The notes under the pieces are model-generated. The model saw only the letters and a list, made by a program, of their open reading frames with translations, was not told the origin of the DNA and made no database searches. From assembly GCA_014706295.1 (NCBI GenBank), contig JACSVZ010000002.1:14926494-14990493 (forward strand): 64,000 nt of DNA, in the 5' to 3' direction. Numbering within the stretch: position 1 is the first letter of the stretch; each line of letters starts with the position of its first letter. Source of the DNA: Lycocorax pyrrhopterus obiensis. Lineage: Eukaryota; Chordata; Aves; Passeriformes; Paradisaeidae. Shown here piece by piece: positions 1 through 13,704 of the stretch. Position numbers and translations under genes: made by a program.

Positions 1-1064
1 ACTAAAAATCTGAGTCCTTGACCAGACTTTACTAGTTTGGCTCTGGTGGAACTGCACACATTCATCAGTAAGGGTGGGAGGGCAAAGGGACAGCTGTGGT
101 CAAGAGGCAGAAGAGAGGCTTTAATTACCTTGTCATCATGGTTAAGGGATAGCTCCCTCTTCTAACACTGCAGTGAGGAACCAAGGCATTTATTGTTATG
201 CCACAAGAGCTGTTTAAAATTATGCAGGCTAGAATGAAATTTAGAGATTGCTCAACACTCAAGTTGCTATTAGAACACTTTGTTTTCACTTTCTTATAAA
301 AAGTAACATCAGCCAACTTTGTTAGTTTTGACATATCATCTAATTTGAGGCAAATACTCAACATGGAGCTCATCTGTCATAAAATAGCTAAAATAATTTC
401 AAGAAACCTGGATACAGAAAGTATTTTAAAACCCGAGCAAAATGCATGTGCACACACACTGAAGCCTCATCTTTGAGCACAGTGGCACCTGCACATTTAG
501 TAGAAGGAGCCTGATATGTTTAAAGATGTGCAATTTATAGGATAGCAATTTGCATTTTATTGTTTTCATCCCCTAGAATTGGCCCAAAATACATCTCCAA
601 GGCACTGCGGGAATAAGAAATTTGTACATACTAATGACAATAAAAAAGCTGAGCTCCACAACATTGCACAGCAAGTCTCAGTAGGTCTTTTTCAACTTTA
701 TCAGCAAAGCTGTCTAAAAACTGTGGACACCCTCAATACTGTCAGAGGTCTCTATGCTCCATTTTCCCCAGAGTAAAAGTTTCCAAGTTACAACATCCAA
801 AGAGTTTTATACAGTACATAGACACAGCCCCAACAACTGAGTATCTTTTGTGCACTGACATTAACTGGAAAAACACTGCCACAGCAGCACTGGAAAAAGT
901 TTAGGAATTTTACCAAGAAAGTTTTACAATCTTTCTTTGACAATCATGACTTCAAGGATAAAGTTGGTCTTTTCAAAAATGGATTTTCCCCACAGTTTTA
1001 GCTCTTTGGTTAGGTAAGCACTGAAAATACAGTCCAGAAGCCAGAAAGTTTCTCCTAAGCTTTC
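1..1064. other. Intronic sequence, nothing recognised
   Basis: AT-rich unique-looking sequence. Short open frames (for example an 82-codon one at 125-373 on the minus strand) show no domain or composition typical of coding DNA. No repeat family was recognised. Confidence 0.6.
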
Positions 1065-1684
1065 AACTACTCTGTGCTGACACCTAGGCAACATAGAAAG
1101 GAAAATGTGATTAGAATGCAAAGGGCATGAATGAAGTGAGGAAAAGGAAAAAAGTAGATTGTAGCAGATGCGGTGAGTGGGAAGCTGCAGGAAACTGGCA
1201 AGGGAGGATTTGAGCCTACTTGGCAAGAACAGTGGGAACTGGAGGGAAGGTCAATGGAAAACCAAATCATTTGGGCAAAGAGGATGGAAGACAGAAGAGG
1301 CAATTGACTAGGAGTCAGTAAGAAAAACGGCAGATGAAGGACTAACAAGCAGTTGGGTGAGGAGTGAGAACGAGGATGCTGAGAAAGTGGGAAAATTCTG
1401 GGAACAGAAAGAAAGGCACAAGGAAGGACTACCACAGAGCTGGGAAACTCGGAACGCAAGGGAAGGGACACAAAGCATCACAGGTGCTGGAAGGCAGTGG
1501 GAAGAAGACGCATTCATGTAGCTCTTTTCCATTTCTTCTGAAAGACAGTGATGAGGTGGGGGCACAAGAAGATGGAACAGAGCAAAAAGGAGAAAAATTA
1601 GAAAGAGGTCCAAGGAAGGAAATAACGAATGGTAGACAGAAAAAGGGGAGAAGGGAACCAGGTAAGCTTCCATGAAGATACTGG
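1065..1684 (+). repeat. Purine-rich (A/G) block
   Basis: For about 600 bases the plus strand is strongly biased to A and G, with runs such as GGAAGGAAATAA and AAAAAGGGGAGAAGGGAA and few long pyrimidine stretches. The complementary C/T-rich strand lacks stop codons and so carries three overlapping open frames of 95 to 206 codons whose products are Ser/Leu/Pro/Phe-rich, as any pyrimidine-rich strand would give. It is not a perfect microsatellite. Strand-asymmetric purine tracts can form triplex structures; its origin is unknown. Confidence 0.55.
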
Positions 1685-4600
1685 TACAGACAGAACGAAT
1701 AGACTGTGATTGACACAGGAACTCTGAATAATGCAGTTGGGTATCATGAACAAGACTGAGACAAACATCCAAAGATGGAGCAGGTGTAGGGGGTACAAAA
1801 GCAAGTTGGAAAAGAGAAATTTTCATGCTCAGAGCTACAGAAAAAGAAGCGGAAGCTTCTATGCTTTCCAGAACTTCTTCAAATGGAATGCCTAACTCTG
1901 AACTGTTATGTGTCTTCTCTCCTGGCAAAGGTTATACAGCTTGCTAGCAAAACACACCTTCTTCTGTTCTACAGTAGTCAATGTAACCAGCAGCAACAGC
2001 CCAAGCCACATGACTTCATGGGGAATTTAAGGGTTCACGACTTGCTGATCAACTGCATACAGATTGACAGAATGAAAGTACAAAGATATCAGTTCAGGCT
2101 GTTAAAGTCCACTTTTCCCACCTCACATGAAAATAAAGACATGTGAAACCATTATTAATGTGGCCCTTCCCAACAAAACTGTATTACTATTCAGTGTAGA
2201 AGAGGCATCTCCATTGGGAAAGAACGAGGAACTGTCAGTGACTGTTGCATATTTGGTTCTTTTATTGCAGAACTTGCAAAGTTGTGAACGACATCAGGAC
2301 TGCAGCAAGACAGTCTCTCACTGATAGAACCATATGCTATTCCTGTCTTTGCTACAGATTCTCTATTAACATCAAGAAAGTAATGCAGACCAAATTTATT
2401 TAAACCTCATTAATTATGCTACTGTCTCCATTTTTTTCAGATATCCACCTGAATTTTCTTCTAAAGCAAATAGCTACTAAATAATCAGCTGCAGTTATGC
2501 TAGCAGGAGCTATTCTTGGTATTGCACAGTATTTCTATTATTAAGTCACAAGTTAAGCAGGTTTAAGCACTGAAGTATTTAAGAATGTAAAAAGTCACCC
2601 AAAATTGATGGAAAACCTTCCCTTTACAACTGCACCTCAAAGCAGCCCTGTGAAAAGAGACAGTTGTGAAGTTTTATGAAAACTTATTTAGAAATAATTT
2701 TTATTTCTGAGTAGCGTTGAACATTACACTGTAAGTTACAAAGCAATACATGGAACAATAAGGTGGAAAACTCTTGTGACTAATTTCCCGTTAAATATAT
2801 ACCACACATCTGCACTGAAACCTGAGTTCCGTGGAAAAAAATGCAAGTTATCAGGAACCTAAAAGCAATTACCCATACACATACATGCACATACATTCAG
2901 TGAAGAATCTGTGCTTGGAGAGGAAAGACAGAACAGAGCGGAAAAGTAGTGAGATACAAATTAACTATGTAGCTTGCCATTTTTTAACCTCTGAACGTTC
3001 AATAACAACAATAAAAGCTAAAACTGTTTAAGACATAAGGGCACATAGATCAAGAAGGACAGGAATTTAGAGGGGTCTCGCTTCATGCGTTCTTTCTTTT
3101 TTTTTAATAGAACAAGGCTCCCAAATCCTAGACTACTGTCTCCAGGTATCCATTTGCTGTCATGCTTCTTTCAGAGCAAATTACATTTGACAAGATTCGG
3201 ATATCAACAATTAATTAAACTCGAAGTGGTAAATTATGTTCATAGCCCACTTAAAACATTAAAAGCTTCTTTTGCTGCTAAAGTTTAACAAGTAAAATCA
3301 GCAGGAAAAAACAGCAGTTTTTAAAAACAATCCTTTTCTGATCAGATATAAGCATTTGTTTCTCAGTCAGAATACCCACAGATCTGCCAAAAGCCGAGAA
3401 GAAACTAATGTTACACAGGGAACAGGTCATCTCCTCTACACTGGGAATAGAGAACAGGTGATGGTGACTCACTTTATATGCATATCAATGGCATGACTAA
3501 AGATGAATTTCTCTGCAAAATATAGTAGCCTTTTGTCCAAAATAAACTTCAAAACCTGTCACTTGCTTCTACAGAATAAATATAAATTAATAGAATTGCT
3601 GACATATTTTCTCCTTTGTTACATGCACATGCATCCTCTTGAGCTGCAATGGAAAAGCTTGGTCTTAAAGGTTTGAACTAGGGTAAAAATGAAACCCAGA
3701 TGAAGACTGGAATCCAATACATATTGCGTATTTAGAGTGGGTGTGCTTAATTTGAAATAAAAAATTCCATTTCTACAGTTGAAAACCGAACAGAGAAAAT
3801 AATCTAAAAGAAGTCTTCTCATGAAGAGGGAATGTTGCAGAATGGTATGTCTTGTCTTGAAAAAGAAAGAATTTACAGCAACTAGATGGGACTCTCTGGA
3901 GTCTGCTGCACTCTGGTTTAGATGGAGAGTTGCTAAAAATCCACTGTTCCCATTTTTAATGTTATATGTAGTCTCAGGGGGAAAATTTGATTTGACAGTG
4001 AATTAATCTGTTCTTTTGGTTCTTCTTACAAGAGAAGTAATTCTGTGGTAGCAGCAACCATGTAAAGCAACTATATTGCAGGATTTTTCTTCCTCCTTGC
4101 ACTACACTTGCCTCTTAGATTGTAATTTTTCCTTTTATTGTTCTTTCCTGTTCTGCACTGGTTTTTGTATCATATTCATTTTAAATTAGATTATGCTGGC
4201 TACAGACTACATGAAATGTTGTTGATATTTTCTCTTTATGTAATTTGGTAAATATGATAATCTGATATATAATGAACTATAAAAACCTTTTCAGTGTGCC
4301 AGTATTGCAGTTTTGGTTTAGTTTCATGGTGTGTTATGGTATTGATTTCCTCAGAGACAGAAACTAATCACAACTGCAGTAACCAGGACCATTTGCCTCA
4401 AATAAATGCTTTAAATAAAAATCAAGACTGTAAGAGAAGTCAGGAGCATTGCTATCAGAATATCTGCCATGCTTCATTCCAGTTTCCTCTTTCCAATTCT
4501 TTCTATGCTTATGAAGTTTTCCTTAACATGGGAAACAGCTACACAGTTTATGTTAGCTGATTTTGTACATTTAAAAAATGGATTTTACATAATAGATCTC

Positions 4601-5074
4601 ACAATCAGCTGTTAAAATACATTAATATTTGGTTCCAAAACCTGGAGCAAAAAACAGCTTAAATGAAATGGCAGTTTTGCCTAAGCCCAACTGTTTTCCA
4701 ATTCTGCTTTCTACTTTTATCTGTATCTATACTCTATTTGCCATTTCAAAGGTTCGTTTTGTCATTCCACCTCTTTCGAACGGTGATTCTACTTCTCATA
4801 AACTTCCTGCTTAAAACACTGCTTAATTAGTACGAAGAAAAAAACCCCACCGTTTAAATAGTACTAGGTTAAATAGTTATTTTCTTGCTCTAGCTGCTAC
4901 AGCACTATTCCTTTTATTGCATGAATGTCTGTTGAAAAACGTTATATATCATGTTAAGATTTTAGTCTCTCTGAAAGATGAGACATCTGTTCTTTTGATG
5001 CATGTATTAGGAATTACAGATCAGCTACTTGTCCTTTATCATAGGACAAGTACTCTGCTTCAGTATTAGAGTTT
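1685..5074. other. Intronic sequence, nothing recognised
   Basis: AT-rich sequence with short A or T runs and no identifiable transposon, RNA gene or exon. Open frames are all below about 90 codons and unlike any known protein. Confidence 0.55.
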
Positions 5075-5405
5075 TAAAAAACTGAATTTCATTTGTCCCT
5101 TTTGCTATTCTAGCATGAAATCTCTCTGCAATTCCATGTCACCCTCGTTTCCATGACCCTGAATAACTTCACATCATTAGCAAAGTTACTCTTTTTGCTC
5201 TCCACACCCTTTTCCAGATTGTTTATTGAACAGCAAATATCCCAGAAAGTTTTCTGCATTTGTGTATCCTATTTTATCACCACTCTCTTTTTCTGTTACC
5301 TTGAATTTTAAATTAATTTCTCTGTATAAATGATTTAAGAACCTTTAACGAGGGTTTTGGCTAACCATAACCATGTCAACTGCATATCCCTCTTGTCCAC
5401 CTACC
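5075..5405 (-). mobile_element. Ancient CR1-type LINE relic, reverse-transcriptase region
   Basis: Read on the minus strand, broken frames recall the C-terminal half of CR1 reverse transcriptase in the right order: LGYLLFN, then NLEKGVES, then NFANDVKLFR (the catalytic FADD motif, here FAND, at 5173-5184), then ELQRDFM and QMKF (5084-5095). Frame shifts separate these pieces and a stop lies between the last two. DNA similarity to the widespread sauropsid CR1 family seems to continue to about 5405. The element is inactive: the second catalytic aspartate region is altered and the frame is destroyed. Its age suggests insertion long before the bird radiation. It is antisense-neutral, lying in the same orientation as ZEB1. 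Confidence 0.75.
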
Positions 5406-6170
5406 CTGTGACTCTTTTGGAGAAATGAGAAGTGTGCCATCAAGCCTGCAGGTCTGGAACTCTCTGGACTCATCCCAGAGCTGTACTCTCCTTCCCAACT
5501 GCCCCCATACTGAAGCAGTCCTGAGCAATAAATATATTGAATGTCACAGACTGCTCAGTGACTTCATTCTCATGTTATCCATGAGGAAGACTACATTTTA
5601 CCTGGGGGGCTGCTCACTCCCCCCCCACCTCCACAACCTGTTTTAAGGCAGTTTCCTTTTGCAAGGGAGCAGAGCTGGACTGAAGTGAACTTGTCCAACC
5701 TCCTATGCTGCGAACACAGTTACCTAAAGGCATCGTTTTTTTGTTCCATGACCTTATTTTCCTCAAGTGCCACTTCCATATATTAATCAGTTTCTAGTAT
5801 TACAGAAAGCTTCTTGTTTCAGATACTTGAAAAAACAGGCTTTAATAGTTTTCAGGGACCTTGTAAATTGTTCCCCAGACTCTTGGTTTGGCCCTCTCTA
5901 GTGTTTCTGGATTAAGCCTACTAGAACCTAATATACTTTCTATTCCCAATGCTGGGCACCATTTGAACTTTGAGAAAAGGTTATCTTCCTCTTTCTGTAC
6001 TTCCATTTAGTGCACCATCTAATCACACAAACTCTCTTGATCTTTCACACAAGTCAACCACTTGCAGGTTATGTGTTGATTTCATGGCTTCAAGAAAAAT
6101 CACACCACTCTTGGCCGTCCCTTTCCATTTCTTTTTAGTATTAAGGAACATTCTTACAGACATGCCAGTT

Positions 6171-6200
6171 GGGGGGGGAGGGGGAGGGAGAGGGGAGGGG
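6171..6200 (+). repeat. G-rich run, possible G-quadruplex
   Basis: Thirty bases made almost only of G with single A interruptions, giving runs of 8, 5, 3, 4 and 4 G. This fits the four-G-tract rule for a DNA quadruplex on the plus strand. In the ZEB1 pre-mRNA the tract would be C-rich. Confidence 0.7.
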
Positions 6201-8812
6201 CCTTCAACGCAACTACAAAGAACTTGGACAGTTGAAACATTCCTGCAGGAATGAAGTGTAGTCTGATTGCTGTTAGAGTAATTCCTCCATAGCAGTATTT
6301 CCAGTATCTTAATTTGGGTTCAGTACATCATTTAGGACAAGTCAAAACCACTTTCTCTTGCAAGCTCTCCAACAATGTGGTCCGTGATATTTCTGCTGTC
6401 TAACAAGTGTCATACTGTGTACTGGGATACTGGCAACTTCTTGCACAAACTTATCACCTTCTCTAAAAGGAGGACCAAGCATTCCTTCGGTCTTTCTGGA
6501 ATCTGCCAGTCTTACAGTGTAATTTAAAAGGCACCTCCAGATCCTTCAAATCATATTATCTATTAATACAATCACTGTAGGCAATGATTTTATTGTGACC
6601 TTGAGGGGACAACAAAGTTCAGCTGGGGACGATGTGATTGTATGTATGTGCATATATTTCCATATTAATGCCAGAGCACAACAGCAGCCTGAAGTGAAAG
6701 CTGCATCACCCCCCTTCAGCAATCACAGCTTTTATTTTTGCACTTCTGCAGCTCACTTATGTGCTACATTCTCCACTGTAAGTACCTAATTAAACACATT
6801 ATAATTTTTCCCCATTGTATACTGCACTATAAGATACTTCGGTTTGTGAGAACTCAACAATGTTTACAGCCAAATGAAACACTCCTTCCGAAAACAAATT
6901 CATTTGGGTTAAGTTTGGGCATTAATAAGATTACTTTGTTCTTTTCTTTAATAAAAGCACAGAAGATGTAAGAATAAGACAAGTCAGATGTATTAATGAT
7001 GCATTTTCTTTATTTTATTTTAAAATCATATCTCCTATTGACATATGCAACTAGAATTAGGTTTCATATTAGAAATATCTACATGAATATCCATCTCCAT
7101 TCAATGCTATCCAGGTCAGTATTGACTGATGGGAAATGACAATGACTGAAACTGAGTTTTTGGTTCCTTATACCAACAACACTTGTATCATCATATACAT
7201 AACTAAGTGATTTCAAGATCAATACATTGCAAACATGTTTAACTTGAATCCTACAAGTGTCAGACTGTACTGTCAAAAAAAGTATAAGGTCATGTCACCT
7301 ACCAGAGATGAGACACAAGTCTTTATGTATACATAAAGTTCCCTAGGGACAGCTCTATAGAACAAAAAATCTTACCAATAGCCATAAAACAAAAATCACT
7401 TTCATTCATCTCACTAGTGCTCACTGAGATTAAACTGTAACTAAAATAGCCTACCAGCCCTTTTTAAAAAAGAGTTTAAAGAGTAATTGAAAACATTTAT
7501 TATCTATTGTAATTTTTACAGAATTTAGTTTTCAGTCTTTGTTATTAACACGCATTTAATAACTTCCTTTGGTTTCTTCATGCCATGAGGTAAAATCTGA
7601 AAAGATTACTTGCATCCTAAAAGTGAAACCAAAACAACCTTACTCAAATCAAAGCAATTTTAAATCAAATTGACACTAAAATTAAAGACATTCACAGCCA
7701 AGTCTTGACATTTATTATACATCAAAGGTAATAAATACACAAATATTTTGACAGGATATCTTGAAGCTGAGCTGAAGAAACTCTGAATTTTATATTTTCA
7801 AATACCTGAATCAAAGCTTGAATACCATACTCAAGTCTCAGGTGAAGATTTTCAGTAGCTGTTTGAATGTACAAATATGAAGAACTACAATGTATTCATC
7901 AAACCCCATAATCCTTATCAGAACTACTATTCATCAATCCATATTAGCAGCGGGAAATGTTTACCATGCAGAAAACTCCAATATAATTTCCAGATTAAGA
8001 AAAAATACTTTCTCAATTGCCTAGCAAACAAGTTAGGAAAACATTATTCCATCAGATTTTTTAAGGGGCCTTGGCAGCACCAAGGTGCACTGCTTTTCCC
8101 TCCCACTTCTGAAATGCATATTTTCATTTAGAGTATTTCTAAATTTCCTACTGATTAAAAGAAAATTCCATTAGATTTAAAGCTAAGTCACTGAATAAGC
8201 AAGCCAATTCACTCAATGACGAACACTGGTAATTTTATCAGTTTATCACCTTCAATGGAAATTATAGATGGTCTCCAGACAAGAAAATTAGAGAGTAGCC
8301 TTGGAGACCAAAAAAAGCATTAAAAAAAAAATGTTTGAAAGTTGACCAAAGTACACCCATTCTGTTGTATGTCTTTAATTGCATTGCTGTTGAAGAAACT
8401 CACCACTAATGTATCTTTTCCTATCAGGACACTTTCTTTTTTTCCATTTTTAACTAATGCTTTAACCTAAGTTTACCATGCATTTTTCAAACACAACATG
8501 CAAAAGTTCATCAACTACTGCAAGAAACAGAGGCTGCCCAAGTTGGTTCACTGGAAATTACCAAGCATTAACAGGGATAAAGCAGTTGCAGAGCACAGAC
8601 CAGTGGGTGCCCTGTTCTGACACACCAAAGCAGTACCACACCAAGAACACAGCAGAGAACCTTTGGCCACGTCCAAGGTCTCGACACAAGCCCCACACAA
8701 AATCATCCTGTGGTCTTCCTGCACAAGTAATAGCAAGATCCCAGCTCTGAGGTTTTGAACATAGGCCATGGGACATTTTATATGGAACTAAGAATAGGTG
8801 AAACTGTTTATT

Positions 8813-8860
8813 ACACACACCCTCAAAAACCAAACCACAAAAAACCCAGACCCAAAAAGA
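8813..8860 (+). repeat. A/C-rich low-complexity tract
   Basis: About 48 bases of A and C in imperfect AAAACC/ACAC arrangement with almost no G or T. One of at least six similar A/C-rich tracts on the plus strand of this intron. Confidence 0.6.
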
Positions 8861-11800
8861 CTGCAAGATTGTACCTACTCATGAACACAAGAGGGTTAGT
8901 TAGAGCCTGTAGATCAGGACAGAAGACTGCAAGAATGTTGTTAATTTATGATGGGCTCAAGTCTAGAATTTAGCACGATTATAAAATTGACAAGAACACA
9001 AAGTGAAATTTAACATACAGGAGTAAACACTACAGGCATCTTATGTTAACTTCACTCTCAGGGGCCATGTAACCAGGACACAATGGAGATGTAGGACAAA
9101 AGTTAAAATTTTTCTATTGACAAGAAGTCAGAAGAACTCCTCTTATTCGCAGATAGGCAATAAATACGAATTTTGAATAATTTCTTCTGAGCAAGAGAGC
9201 ATGCATGATCATTCTCTAGTACCTTTTTTTTTTTAATATAATATATCCTGACTAGTTTGGCATTAACCTTTGCTCAAGCAGAGGTTCTTATTCAAAGATG
9301 TTTTAAACCCTCCTTGAAGTTTCTGTCTCCAAAATCAGAGTAACAAGTCAGTTGTTCTAAATTTAACTCTTTTTTAACTTAAATATTACTTTACTATCTA
9401 TTCTTCCTCCCTATTTACATTTCACTTACATTTACTAGTCATAATAATTGCATACAATCATGTAATCAGAAAATTAATGGAATGTATGCCTCAGCTGTAC
9501 TGTACTGTTCTTTACTATTCATTATAGTGCATGTTTTGATACCTCCATTTAACTATTTAAATACAGACACATGTTTAGTAATGCTTCTTCACCTACTTCC
9601 ATGGACACCTACCCTATTTGATAGTGGTTTCTTGAATGATGTTGGTTCCTATACAAAAAGCTGGAAGACTTCAATCGGCCATAGCTTTGCAAAATCACTT
9701 TGCATCTCTAATAAGCAAGCATGAAGGAAATAAAAACAGTGGGGTTAGAATCAAAATTTTTAGTTCTCAGGGTTTCCTCTAAATTCGGAGGAGGAGAAAG
9801 CATGATCCTTTTTCAGGGGCCAGGGATTTTCCCTTTCAACTTGCATGGGAGGAATACAGAGATCTCCAAGTATCAAAAGTAGTAACTGGACATTTTATAA
9901 AACTATTTTATAAAGATTTTAAAATAAGTTAATAATAGAGCAGCATTTTGCAACCAGAGGTTAGGAATGCTTTCAGAAAGGGCACATGAAGGAAGGGAAA
10001 AAGTAGGAAATAATAAAAGCTTTTTAAAATATGTATTTGGTTGAGGAGACCAAAAAAACCTGGATAGTACAGTGGCATCTGCATTTTCTTAAGCGTATAA
10101 CAGGATTTTAGGAAAGATAGCATTCTTTACCTCTAAAGTATGGTAAGTCCCTGCACAAGTGTCCATGTTAGGGAAGTATGTAGGTCACAGAACATACTGA
10201 TGTGTAACTTCAGGACACTGAAGAACCTACAGTACTAATTTTTCTTTATTTGCCTTTAATAATAAAATAATTTAATAATAATAAAAATGTAGGACAATAC
10301 TTAATTAGAATAAGATCTATTTGCATATTACACACAAGTATAGACAACTAAAATATGAGTACTGTGCCTATGCAAGCTTTTCTTCTAATGGACTACTTGG
10401 TATCTAACACAAACCAAGCAAGAACTCACAGGGAAGACAGAATAAACATAGCATTTTAAAGCAAATGGTGTCTACAGAGTTTTACATGAAAAATCCAAAT
10501 CTGCAACATTTACAAGGAGCCACTTGCTGCAGAAACCAGGTCATGAGTTACAGTGTGGCAACTGCTACTCCTGACAACAGAATATCTGCATACCACCCCA
10601 CCTCCATAAAGCACATTTACGTTAGGTACTGGCCTCAACAGCTTAGCACTTGAACCTGTATTACGCAATATCCTGTGCATTTCCAGCAGGCTGAACTCTC
10701 ACAAGAAACAAGAAGGCATTTTACTTTTAGTTTTTTAATGTAACATCTCAGCCAGGGTGTGATCAGCTAGAATGCTTCTCCAATGTGACTCTTACAGGTT
10801 GTTTAATTACCTAAATACCTGCTTCAAGAATTGCCTTCTACTTAATAAATACCCCTGCTGCTCAAGTTTATAATTCCCAGTTCTTGAACATTTCACACTG
10901 CTCACATACCCAAAACTGTAAAACAGTTCCATCACTGATGTTCTCAAAGTAATAGCCAGCACAAAAGATCCTGACTACTAGACTAAATTAACAGAAGAGG
11001 AAAGCATTTACCTTTAAACCACATACTAGTTATAAAAAGAAACCACACAAATCTTAAAAAAAGTCATTTACTCAGCACGCAATTAAAAGGGCCAACACGA
11101 GAAAGAGATGTTCTCAAGGGTGACACTGGAGTCCTCAGAAGGCAGCACACCAATACAGATACAAGCACATACAATGCCCAAGTTTGTTGTATCTCTGCAT
11201 AGCGTGAGGAAAGACTTGCATAAATATTTCAATACAATTCTCTAGGTCAAGACAGCACAACTGACAGTACAACTGCTCTTTGAAACAGCTTGAAACTTCC
11301 TGAAGAATCAGAACTGAATTTTTAAGCACCTTAAAACAATGAACAACTCATACCCAAAACAAATGAAAAAATTTAAATCTGAAAGTAAGCTACGAAATGT
11401 CTAAAATCATTACATACAAGAAGCTGTTGACTAACAAATTCCCAAAAGCCACATAAGCACCAGAACTACTCTTCCAAGCAAAGATCAGCATGTGAACCAC
11501 TCTACAGTTCTGAACCTGACCAAAAGGGGTAAGTTATTTCTCCCCCTGACCTGTAGCCTGTACTTTATTAATGACTGAAGATGAACAGAAAGGCTATAGC
11601 ATTTGAAGGTTAAAAATACTGGTTATATAAAAAAAAGGTAAACTCTCCACCTGAGAACTGATGTAGGAGATATTCCTGCAATGCTTTAAAGGATGAAACT
11701 TACATCATTGCAGAGATGACTTAGACATCCAGTAGTAAAAATATTAAATTTGTCTTTAAAAAACTGTTTTCTAAGACTCCCACACACCCCCCAGAGGCAT

Positions 11801-13657
11801 AATATCCACACAAATAAGTCAACATGCAACAATGAAAGGTTACAAGGTTTGTCTGTGACTCTGTGTGGGACAGACAGACATGGGGATGGGGAAGGATGGC
11901 AGCACAAGGGATGTTATTTTAACATCAATCTGGAGAATACTATTGCAAACCTGAATAAGATAACAAGACCTAAACATCAGTAAAAAGAACAACAATCTTC
12001 TCTTAAAATGGATGAAGTAGAGACGCAGGGTTATACTTCAGAAGTTCTTGGGTTTCAAGGGACATCACCTGGTGTTTAACTCCAGTTTCAATTATTCTTC
12101 CCAAGCCGTGCATAAGGGGTTATTGCCTGGATCAGGTTTTTTGGCCATCAATTAACACTTGTAAGAAAATGGATTATGAAGTTGTAAAGACTTTTATCAA
12201 TGGAATAAAATAAAAACAAACTAGGATTTTCACAGATAAAAAGATTTTAAGCACTAGATACCAAAATAAGTGACAGGGAAGAGATGGGAGGGTTGAGTAC
12301 ATGCCATAATGAACTTGTTCTATGTAAAGGATGGATTCTTATCACAGAATCTGTTCTTTGAAGATGCTCATCACACAAGACTGATAAAGCACCACATTTC
12401 CATTTAAATGATATCCCAAAATGTTATCCTTTCACACAAGTTCATCTCTCAGTAATTTTCATATCTTGAGGAACATGGAGAACATGAAGAATTCTGCTTT
12501 CTATACAACTTGAGGAAAAGCTCTGGATCAGAACCACCAACTGCTTAGCTTTGCACTGAATACCAATCCCATCACCTTCTTAAAACACCTGCTTACTGCT
12601 GAAACATAGTCAGTAAATATGTAGGACATCCTAAAATGACAAGTGTTCTGAGTTTTATTTTATTTAAAAACAACAAGAAAAAAAGAGCATCAGAAAGACT
12701 TTCTATGGTTAAGCGTGCGTGTGATTAACTAATTACATAACTAAATCTACGTAGTGCAACCTGCATCAGTACAAACAACAAATCACAAGTACTGTATCTC
12801 CTAACACACCTCACAAGAAACATGCTTTCCCAGCAGTCTTCCTCAAAGACCAATGACAGGGAGGAGGAATTCTGCCTGTATCTGTTCAGTTGTTGGGTTT
12901 TAAATATAGATTTTTTCAGTTTACTTTGCTTCTTACAGGCACAGACAGAGGACAGCTATGGGGAAACTCTACACATATCTTTTTTTCAACTTATGCCAAC
13001 AAGATGCTCACAAGACTCAGAGATCTGGTAACTCATATTTTAAAACCCCACACACAGTATACACAAAATTTCTTCGCAACGAAGTTATTTCCTGAAAGAC
13101 AGAGCAGAAGAATAACACTGCTCCTTTTCAGCCTGTGCATTATGAAGTAGTGTCTAGTGAAAACTGGTATTCCCTTACAAGATGTTACAGATGAAGCGAC
13201 CAAAAGAAAGAAACAAGAAGTAATTAAAAAAAATTTACACTGACAGTTTGGAGCAAAAAGATCTCTGACTCTGACAAGTTTATGATCTCTGAGAAGCCAA
13301 TCCAGGCAAAATCAGAGCACTCTCAATCAGAAAATAGGGAAGAAAGGTACTTACACTGGTGGCTCACAGTCCTGTCCCCCCACATCTTCTGGCTAGTTGA
13401 CACATGCAGCCTTCTGGCAATTCTGTTTATTACATTTGAACATGAGCTTCATAAATTTCAAGGCTTCTTGTGTTCAGTAATATCACTCTATCCAACAGTA
13501 GCATTCACCTACTGTTTTCTCTCCTGCAGAGCTTAAGTCCATCTCCCAAACCCTAAACCCATGAAAGAAACACGCAAAATTGAAGCAACAGTTTACTTGA
13601 AGTTTTCTTGTAAATACACTAGCCTTCGTAGGAGCATATCTATCCACAAATGCGTAC

Positions 13658-13704
13658 ATATATACATATAAAAATATATATATATATAAATATATATATA
13701 AAAA
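13658..13704. repeat. TA dinucleotide microsatellite
   Basis: Imperfect (TA)n of about 47 bases with short A-run interruptions. Likely length-polymorphic. A 68-codon minus-strand frame across it, with alternating Tyr-Ile, is a product of the repeat. Confidence 0.85.

Noticed and set aside
1..400. ZEB1 exon 2 at the left end of the window
   Set aside because: The conserved acidic exon 2 segment (DSDDEDKLH) could not be found on the minus strand here or elsewhere in the window.
1308..1928. 206-codon minus-strand open frame
   Set aside because: It lies over a C/T-rich strand where stop codons are rare, is Ser/Leu/Pro/Phe-rich, has no domain and overlaps other chance frames.
5700..6000. Possible further CR1 piece (words such as GCTGGGCACCATTTGAAC)
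   Set aside because: Only scattered similarity and in the opposite direction to the adjacent CR1 relic; not enough to call.
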